Positions 1 through 4,248 of a DNA stretch of 5,163 nt are shown here, piece by piece. The notes beneath the pieces were generated by a model, which did no database searches, was not told where the DNA came from, and saw nothing but the letters and a program-made list of their open reading frames with translations. Origin of the DNA: Actinomycetota bacterium (GTDB lineage: Bacteria > Actinomycetota > Thermoleophilia > Gaiellales > Gaiellaceae); assembly GCA_005883245.1 (NCBI GenBank), contig VAXT01000160.1:1-5163 (forward strand). Reading direction: 5' to 3'. The first letter of the stretch is position 1; each line of letters begins with the position of its first letter. The position numbers were made by a program, and so were the translations under genes.

Positions 1-12
1 TGCAGCACGGCT

Positions 13-1338
13 CTAAGCATGAACTGGCTCCTCCTTGTTCGTGATGGCGGCCAACCGCTCGAAGACGGTGTCCACGTGGCGGGTGTAGTGGCCGAGGTCG
101 AAGATCGCGTCGAGCGCGGCCGGGTCGAGGCGCTTGCCGATCTCAGGATCGGCCCGGACGAGCTCGGGGAAGTCGAGCTCCTCCTCCCAGGCGCGCATCG
201 CGTGGCCCTGGACGAGCCTGTACGCGCCGTCGCGCGAGAGGCCCGTGTCTACGAGCGCGAGCAGCAGGCGCTGGCTGAAGAAGAGACCGCGGCTGAGCTC
301 GAGGTTGCGCCGCATCTGCTCCGGGCAGACGACCAAGCCTGCGACGAGCCACGAGAAGCGCTCGAGGATGTAGTCGAGCGCCAGGAACGCGTCCGGGATC
401 GTGACGCGCTCGGCCGACGAGTGCGAGATGTCGCGCTCGTGCCAGAGCGCCACGTTCTCGAGCCCGACGAGCGCCCCGGCGCGCACGACCCGCGCAAGGC
501 CGCAGATCCGCTCGGCGACGACGGGGTTCCGCTTGTGCGGCATCGCCGACGAGCCCTTCTGGCCCGCGCCGAACGGTTCCTGCGCCTCGGCCACCTCGGT
601 CCGGGCCAGGTGGCGGATCTCGGTCGCGAAGCGCTCGAGCGAGGCCGCCGTCACGGCCAGCGCCGCCAGCAGCGCCGCGTGCCGGTCGCGCTGCACGACC
701 TGCGTCGCGGCCGGCTCCGGCTCGAGCCCGAGCCGCTCGCAAGCCAGGCGCTCGACCTCGGGGTCGATCGCCGCGTAGTTCCCGACTGCGCCGGAGAGCT
801 TCCCAACCCGCACGCCGTCGAGTGCGACGGCGAGTCGGTTCCGGTCGCGGTCGAGCTCGAACGCCCAGACAGCGAGCTTGAGCCCGAACGTCGTCGGCTC
901 GGCGTGCACGCCGTGCGTGCGACCGATCGTCAGCGTCAGCCGGTGCTCCTCGGCGCGCTTGACCACCGCCTCCAAGGCCCGGTCGATCCCGCTCAGAACG
1001 AGCTCGCCGGCGGCCCGGATCTGCAGCGCGAGCGCTGTGTCGACAACGTCCGAGGATGTCAACCCGTAGTGGAGCCAGCGTCCCGCGGGCCCGAGCCCTT
1101 CCGCGACGGCGTCGACGAACGCGGCCAGGTCGTGGTGCGTCTTCTCTTCGATCTCGGCGACGCGAGCCGGCGTCGGTGTCTTCGCCGCCGCCCGAATCTC
1201 CTGCGCCGCCTCGGCCGGGACGACGCCCGTCTCCGCCCAGGCGTCGAGCGCCGCCAGCTCGACCTCGAGCCAACGCTCGAGCTTGCCCTCGTCCGACCAG
1301 ATCCTGGCCATCTCCGGTCGCGAGTAGCGTGGGATCAC
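13..1338 (-). CDS. purB: Adenylosuccinate lyase (PurB), complete
   Basis: Cytosolic homotetrameric lyase of the fumarase/aspartase superfamily. It releases fumarate twice in purine synthesis: from SAICAR to give AICAR, and from adenylosuccinate to give AMP. Seen in the 441-residue product: THHDLAAF (67-74, carrying the conserved active-site His), YGLTSSDVVDTAL (91-103), GRTHGVHAEPTTFG (139-152, general-acid His region), the superfamily signature GSSAMPHKRNP (262-272, flexible catalytic-Ser loop), and HERDISHSSAERV (300-312). The C-terminal PurB domain is intact, ending with SRDGAYRLVQGHA (368-380). Length fits the Bacillus-type PurB (about 430 residues) rather than the longer type I recall from mycobacteria. 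The start is GTG (1336-1338), overlapping the purE stop as GTGA; the protein begins IPRYSRPEM, which is where the family normally begins. No good Shine-Dalgarno is visible, so it relies on coupling from purE, on a leaderless transcript from the TACAAT just upstream, or both. Only 12 bp lie downstream to the window edge. Confidence 0.98.
   Translation of the reverse strand: MIPRYSRPEMARIWSDEGKLERWLEVELAALDAWAETGVVPAEAAQEIRAAAKTPTPARVAEIEEKTHHDLAAFVDAVAEGLGPAGRWLHYGLTSSDVVDTALALQIRAAGELVLSGIDRALEAVVKRAEEHRLTLTIGRTHGVHAEPTTFGLKLAVWAFELDRDRNRLAVALDGVRVGKLSGAVGNYAAIDPEVERLACERLGLEPEPAATQVVQRDRHAALLAALAVTAASLERFATEIRHLARTEVAEAQEPFGAGQKGSSAMPHKRNPVVAERICGLARVVRAGALVGLENVALWHERDISHSSAERVTIPDAFLALDYILERFSWLVAGLVVCPEQMRRNLELSRGLFFSQRLLLALVDTGLSRDGAYRLVQGHAMRAWEEELDFPELVRADPEIGKRLDPAALDAIFDLGHYTRHVDTVFERLAAITNKEEPVHA
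1335..1338 (-). other. purE/purB stop-start overlap (GTGA)
   Basis: The purB GTG (1336-1338) and purE TGA (1335-1337) share the tetranucleotide GTGA on the minus strand. Such overlaps usually mean translational coupling, with ribosomes finishing purE re-initiating on purB. Confidence 0.92.
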
Positions 1339-1847
1339 TGCTCAGATTGTATGGACGGCGCCTGCGGGTACCCGCCGCCCTGGGCGAGGATCCGCGCCGC
1401 GAGGATCGCCGCGTTCCGCGAGCCGTCGACCGAGACACACGCCACCGGAACCCCCGGCGGCATCTGCGCGATTGCAAGCAGCGCGTCGAGCCCGCCGCCG
1501 ACGGTCTTCGACGAGCGCAGCGGCACCCCGATCACGGGCAGGTCGCTGTAGGCCGCGACCACACCAGGCAGTGCGGCCGCCATGCCGGCCCCGGCGATGA
1601 TCACGCGCACCCCGCGAAGCTGCGCGGTCGATGCGTACTCGGCCACGCCGCGCGGGTTGCGATGAGCGGAGAGGACTTTCAGCTCGTGCGAGATCCCGCG
1701 CTCCCGCAGCTCGGCGAGTGCCGGGTCCATCGCCTCCAAGTCGGACTCGGAGCCGACGAGTATCCCGACGAGCGGGCCGGGCTCGTCGAGCTCGTCCAGC
1801 AACCCGATCGGCGAGGTCTGGGTCTCGTGCTCAGCCGGCAACGCCAA
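1335..1847 (-). CDS. purE: N5-carboxyaminoimidazole ribonucleotide mutase (PurE), variant active site
   Basis: PurE forms CAIR (4-carboxy-AIR), in class I bacteria by rearranging the N5-CAIR made by PurK; it is normally a cytosolic octamer. The 170-residue product has the family landmarks: VGSESD (31-36, phosphate/CAIR loop), SAHRNP (60-65, with catalytic His62 and the class I Arg), IIAGAGMAAALPG (83-95), VPVIGVPL-type strand (104-110), and QMPPGVPVA (128-136). Oddities: Ala92 stands where class I enzymes usually have His (AAHLPG), and the loop RSSKTVGGGLDAL is about two residues longer than in E. coli. The reading starts at TTG 1845-1847, overlapping purD by 17 bp. A second in-frame TTG (1839-1841) is better spaced (9 nt) from the GAGAAGG ribosome site and is perhaps the real start, costing two residues. 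The catalytic core begins only at about residue 25, so the N-terminus is an extension with no recognised role. The stop TGA overlaps the purB GTG. No purK is visible nearby. Confidence 0.96.
   Translation of the reverse strand: MALPAEHETQTSPIGLLDELDEPGPLVGILVGSESDLEAMDPALAELRERGISHELKVLSAHRNPRGVAEYASTAQLRGVRVIIAGAGMAAALPGVVAAYSDLPVIGVPLRSSKTVGGGLDALLAIAQMPPGVPVACVSVDGSRNAAILAARILAQGGGYPQAPSIQSEQ
1346..1351 (-). promoter_or_regulatory. Candidate internal leaderless promoter (-10 TACAAT) for purB
   Basis: On the minus strand, TACAAT matches the TATAAT consensus at 5 of 6 positions and ends 7 bp before the purB GTG. It lies in the last codons of purE (ATA CAA TCT for Ile166-Gln167-Ser168), which are AT-rich and out of keeping with the surrounding GC-rich codon choice. 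No TTGACA-like box is found 16-18 bp upstream. The position would start the transcript at or beside the purB start codon, allowing purB to be made apart from purD-purE. Confidence 0.4.
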
Positions 1848-3051
1848 CCGCCTTCTCGGCGATGTCCCGCCTGAAGCGGGCGCCCTCGAACGAGACGAGC
1901 TCGCACGCCTCGTATGCGCGCGTCCGCGCCTGCTCGAGCGTGTCGCCCAGCCCGGTCACGTTGAGGATCCTGCCACCGCTCGTCACGAGTTGCCCGTCTC
2001 GCACGGCGGTTCCCGCGTGGAAGACGAGCGCGCCGAGTGCCTCCGCGTCCTCGACGCCGGCGATCGGCGAGCCCGCGTCGCGACCTTCCGGGTACGTTCC
2101 GGCGGCCAGCGCGACGGTCACCGCGCATGTCTCCGAGACGGACAACTCGACCTCGGCCAGGTCGCCCTGGGCCGCCGCGAGCAGCGCCTCGCCCAGATCG
2201 CCTTCGACGCGGGGCAGGATCGCCTGCGTCTCCGGATCGCCGAAGCGGCAGTTGAACTCGAGGACGCGGGGCCCGTCGTCGGTCAGCATCAGTCCCGCAT
2301 AGAGGCAGCCGATGAACGGCGTGTCCCGCTCGGCGAGCGTCTCGACCACCGGCCGGTGAATCGCGTCCACGAGCTCGGCGACGCGGCCCGCGCCCAGCTC
2401 TGGAACCGGCGAGTACGAGCCCATGCCGCCGGTATTGGGACCCGTGTCGCCGTCTCCGACGCGGCTGTAGTCGCGCGACTCGGGCAGCGCGAGCACGTTG
2501 CTCCCGTCCACGATTGCGAACACGGACAGCTCCTCGCCTTCGAGCAGCTCCTCGATCACGAACTGGTCGCCGAGGGTCGCGACCGCGCGCAGCGCCGCCT
2601 CGAGCTCCTCCCGCGTGTGGCACATGAACACGCCCTTGCCGGCCGCCAGCCCGTCGGCCTTGACGACACACGGCACCCTCGCGACCGACATCGTCTCCGC
2701 GATCGGGACGCCGGCCGCTCGCATGACGTCCTTGGCGAAGCGCTTCGAGCCCTCGATCTGCGCCGCTGCGGCGCTCGGCCCGAAGACCGCGACCCCACCG
2801 CGCCGCAGCTGGTCGGACACTCCGGCGACGAGCGGCGCCTCGGGGCCGATCACGACGAGGCCCGCGCCGATCGTGCGCGCCAGCTCGAGCAGGCTGTCGC
2901 CGTCCTCGGCACGGATCGGGTGACACTGCCCGAGCATGGCGATGCCGGGGTTGCCGGGCGCCGCGTGAACCTCGTCGACCGACGGGCTCTGCGCGAGCTT
3001 CCAGGCCAGCGCATGCTCCCGCCCGCCGGAGCCGACCACGAGGACTCTCAC
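1831..3051 (-). CDS. purD: Phosphoribosylamine-glycine ligase (PurD, GAR synthetase), compact form
   Basis: ATP-grasp ligase joining glycine to phosphoribosylamine with ATP, the second committed purine step; a cytosolic monomer in known cases. The 406-residue product shows the N domain (VLVVGSGGREHALAW, 3-17; APGNPG, 31-36; VIGPEAPLVAG, 68-78; VFGPS, 89-93), the ATP-grasp entry (EGSKRFAKD, 100-108; VVKADGLAAGKGV, 129-141), GDGDTGPNTGGMGSYSP (199-215), the GARS signature region VLEFNCRFGDPETQ (263-276), and the C domain (FHAGT, 344-348; GGRILNVTGLGDT, 359-371; FRRDIAEKA, 393-401). It is about 20 residues shorter than the E. coli and B. subtilis enzymes. The main cause is that a helix normally lying between IPTAE and the KADG strand is missing, and the loop before VIEE is also shortened. 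The usual QDHKR/QDFKR loop reads RDYSR (193-197). The start is GTG 3049-3051, at the family's usual N-terminus. First gene of the purD-purE-purB run, divergent from the 3112 gene. Confidence 0.98.
   Translation of the reverse strand: MRVLVVGSGGREHALAWKLAQSPSVDEVHAAPGNPGIAMLGQCHPIRAEDGDSLLELARTIGAGLVVIGPEAPLVAGVSDQLRRGGVAVFGPSAAAAQIEGSKRFAKDVMRAAGVPIAETMSVARVPCVVKADGLAAGKGVFMCHTREELEAALRAVATLGDQFVIEELLEGEELSVFAIVDGSNVLALPESRDYSRVGDGDTGPNTGGMGSYSPVPELGAGRVAELVDAIHRPVVETLAERDTPFIGCLYAGLMLTDDGPRVLEFNCRFGDPETQAILPRVEGDLGEALLAAAQGDLAEVELSVSETCAVTVALAAGTYPEGRDAGSPIAGVEDAEALGALVFHAGTAVRDGQLVTSGGRILNVTGLGDTLEQARTRAYEACELVSFEGARFRRDIAEKAVGVAG
1851..1857 (-). promoter_or_regulatory. Ribosome binding site of purE
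   Basis: On the minus strand, GAGAAGG lies inside the end of purD. It is 3 nt from the TTG at 1847 (too close) and 9 nt from the in-frame TTG at 1841 (acceptable), so it favours the shorter start. It is the clearest Shine-Dalgarno-like sequence at any start in this window. Confidence 0.5.
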
Positions 3052-3057
3052 GGGGCA

Positions 3058-3086
3058 AGCCTACTGCCGTCCCGGAGTGTTGGAAA
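3058..3086 (-). promoter_or_regulatory. Candidate leaderless promoter for purD-purE-purB
   Basis: On the minus strand, TAGGCT (3058-3063) matches the TANNNT form of actinobacterial -10 elements and lies 6 bp upstream of the purD GTG, which would put the first transcribed base at or next to the start codon. TTTCCA (3081-3086), 17 bp further upstream, matches TTGACA at 4 of 6 positions. The -10 matches TATAAT at only 3 of 6, so this is a spacing-based inference. Confidence 0.35.
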
Positions 3087-3099
3087 GCAGCGCCGAGGG

Positions 3100-3105
3100 T
3101 ACGGG
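3100..3105 (+). promoter_or_regulatory. Candidate -10 element for the 3112 gene
   Basis: TACGGG begins with the TA dinucleotide most important in -10 elements and ends 6 bp before the GTG at 3112, the same spacing as at purD and at the methyltransferase. It lacks the final T of TANNNT, so it is the weakest of the set. TTGGAA (3080-3085) resembles a -35 box, but its 14-bp spacing to this hexamer is short. Confidence 0.22.
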
Positions 3106-3111
3106 CAGAGC

Positions 3112-3441
3112 GTGGCTTGGGAGCCTGGCCTCGACGTTCACGAGTGGCGGAGCGAGTGGGCCTCGCTCGAGGACGACATCGCCGACTCGCCGGAGACGGG
3201 GCTGCCGGTCGTGCACGAGCTGATCACGCGGATGCTGCGCCAACGGGGCGTCCTCGACGACAACCTCGTCGTCGCCGAGGGCGTCGACCCGGACTGGATC
3301 CGAACCTGGGAGGCGGGACGCGAGCTTGTCTCCCTGGTCGACGACGCGGCCGCGGAAGTGGACGACCAGGACCTCGTCGACCAGCTCGACGAGTATCGCG
3401 ACCTCTTCGAAGCGCTGCTCGAGCAGCGGGCGGCACCCTAG
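3112..3441 (+). CDS. Small acidic protein of unknown function
   Basis: I do not recognise a characterised family. The product is 109 residues, soluble, with no signal peptide, membrane segment or Cys. It is strongly acidic: 29 Asp/Glu against 8 Arg and no Lys. Tryptophans stand at 3, 12, 16, 62 and 66. The pattern suggests helices: roughly 9-24, 32-46, 59-72 (DPDWIRTWEAGRELV) and an acidic C-terminal helix 86-106 (DLVDQLDEYRDLFEALLEQ). It looks like the small acidic proteins often seen in actinobacterial genomes, but that is an impression. The GTG start (3112-3114) is the only plausible one after the purD start; the frame stays open leftward across purD, but that part is an antisense shadow. 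The amphipathic, coherent sequence up to TAG 3439-3441, 12 bp before the methyltransferase, argues for a real gene co-transcribed with it. A role for it cannot be assigned from sequence. Confidence 0.72.
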   Translation: MAWEPGLDVHEWRSEWASLEDDIADSPETGLPVVHELITRMLRQRGVLDDNLVVAEGVDPDWIRTWEAGRELVSLVDDAAAEVDDQDLVDQLDEYRDLFEALLEQRAAP

Positions 3442-3447
3442 TACGAT
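3442..3447 (+). promoter_or_regulatory. Candidate internal leaderless promoter for the methyltransferase
   Basis: TACGAT matches TATAAT at 4 of 6 positions and the TANNNT form exactly. It starts immediately after the TAG of the upstream gene and ends 6 bp before the methyltransferase GTG, as expected if transcription begins at the start codon. No Shine-Dalgarno sequence is visible in the 12-bp gap, and no good -35 box is seen at the usual distance. The gene may equally be read through from upstream. Confidence 0.35.
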
Positions 3448-3453
3448 CCACGC

Positions 3454-4248
3454 GTGACCCAAGCGGAAGGCGCCGCCACGTTTCGCAGCGCGACCGACAT
3501 GTACGGGCGCTTCGTCGGCCGCTACGCGCCGTCGCTGTCCGCCGCTCTGATCGACACAGTCGGAGTCGACCCGGACAACCGGGTGCTCGACGTTGGCTGC
3601 GGCCCGGGTGGGCTCGCGACGGCCCTCGCCGAGATCGTCGGCCAGGAGAACGTCGCCGCCGTCGATCCGTCGCCCCCGTTCGTCTCGGTCTGTCGCGCCC
3701 GGCTCCCGGCCGCTGATGTCCGGGTCGCTGCGGCCGAGGAGCTTCCGTTTCCCGACGGCTTCTTCGACGGTGCCTTCGCGCAGCTCGTCGTCAACTTCAT
3801 GACGGATCCGGTGCGCGGCGTGGGGGAGATGAAGCGCGTCGTGAAGCCCGGCGGCTCGGTCGCCGCGTGCACGTGGGACTATCGGGACGGGATGACGATG
3901 CTGCGTGCGTTCTGGGATGCAGCCCGCGAGGTCGCGCCGGGCGAGAGCGAGCAGTTCGACGAGGAGAACATGCGGTACGCGGCGCTCGACGAGCTGACGG
4001 GCCTCTGGGAGACGGTCGACCTCGAGGAGGTCGAGGGCGGTGAGCTCTCCGTCACCGTCGAGTACGAGGACTTCGACGACCTGTGGGCGCCGTTCCCGAC
4101 CGGCATCGGCCCGGCGGGCGCGTTCTGCGCGTCGCTCGAGCCGGAGCGCCAGCAGGCCCTCCGCGCAGCTCTGTCTCGAGTGCTCGGCGACCCCGAGGGC
4201 CCGTTCGAGCTGTCGGCCCGAGCCTGGTACGTGGTCGGCCGCGCCTAG
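3454..4248 (+). CDS. Class I SAM-dependent methyltransferase, substrate unknown
   Basis: The 264-residue soluble product has a Rossmann-type methyltransferase domain of the Methyltransf_11/25 kind. Seen: motif I VLDVGCGPGG (44-53, SAM-binding glycine loop), AAVDPSP (68-74, the acidic Asp71 at the end of strand 2 expected to bind the ribose), AAEELPFPDG (93-102, adenine-contact region), FDGAFAQLVVNFM (104-116, motif post-II), and EMKRVVKPGG (125-134, motif III). The C-terminal half (about 140-264) contains FDDLWAPFPTGIGPAG (207-222) and a final RAWYVVGRA strand, and is where substrate specificity would lie. The layout resembles UbiE/ArsM-like small-molecule methyltransferases, but nothing identifies the substrate: there are no clustered Cys as in ArsM. 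The start GTG (3454-3456) gives the usual N-terminal helix with MYGRFVGRYAP. It follows the 109-residue gene by 12 bp and ends on a stop shared with convergent purA; no terminator is visible. Confidence 0.9.
   Translation: MTQAEGAATFRSATDMYGRFVGRYAPSLSAALIDTVGVDPDNRVLDVGCGPGGLATALAEIVGQENVAAVDPSPPFVSVCRARLPAADVRVAAAEELPFPDGFFDGAFAQLVVNFMTDPVRGVGEMKRVVKPGGSVAACTWDYRDGMTMLRAFWDAAREVAPGESEQFDEENMRYAALDELTGLWETVDLEEVEGGELSVTVEYEDFDDLWAPFPTGIGPAGAFCASLEPERQQALRAALSRVLGDPEGPFELSARAWYVVGRA
4245..4248. other. Shared CTAG containing both convergent stop codons
   Basis: The methyltransferase ends with TAG at 4246-4248 on the plus strand and purA ends with TAG at 4245-4247 on the minus strand. The palindrome CTAG serves both, so the two coding regions overlap by 4 bp with no intergenic DNA. 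Any transcription terminator for either gene would have to lie within the other gene; I saw no GC hairpin followed by a T tract. Confidence 0.95.

Larger units (their letters stand above)
3052..3111. promoter_or_regulatory. 60-bp divergent intergenic region between purD and the plus-strand pair
   Basis: This is the only real gap in the window and must carry the start signals for leftward purD-purE-purB and, probably, for the rightward 3112 gene. Leftward, a weak pair is visible: TTTCCA (3081-3086, minus strand), a 17-bp spacer, and TAGGCT (3058-3063, minus strand) ending 6 bp before the purD GTG. Rightward, TACGGG (3100-3105) ends 6 bp before the 3112 GTG. Neither start has a convincing Shine-Dalgarno: AGTAGG (3060-3065, minus) and GAGGG (3095-3099, plus) are marginal and the latter is too far away. 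No operator palindrome, riboswitch or PurR-type box was recognised; the space is too small for a riboswitch. Confidence 0.55.

Noticed and set aside
1..12. Start of a gene following purB
   Set aside because: A GTG is present on the minus strand at 7-9, but three or so codons are too few to support any call.
1369..1375. -35 box for the purB internal promoter
   Set aside because: At 17-18 bp spacing the minus strand reads CGGGTA or GCGGGT, with no likeness to TTGACA.
19..1551. 510-codon plus-strand open frame opposite purB and purE
   Set aside because: It is the antisense of confident purB and purE. Long open antisense frames are expected in GC-rich coding DNA, and its product is low-complexity, rich in Arg, Glu and Leu, with no recognisable domain.
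1679..3058. 459-codon minus-strand frame overlapping purD out of frame
   Set aside because: Arg/Gly/Ala-rich frame-shifted shadow; the purD frame over the same bases carries all GARS motifs.
1990..3111. Leftward extension of the 109-residue gene's frame across purD
   Set aside because: The frame is open but antisense to purD and its residues show no family features; the coherent protein begins only after the purD start.
3117..3716. 199-codon plus-strand frame starting with ATG at 3117
   Set aside because: It crosses both the acidic-protein and methyltransferase genes out of frame and is Arg-rich shadow sequence; the methyltransferase motifs are in the other frame.
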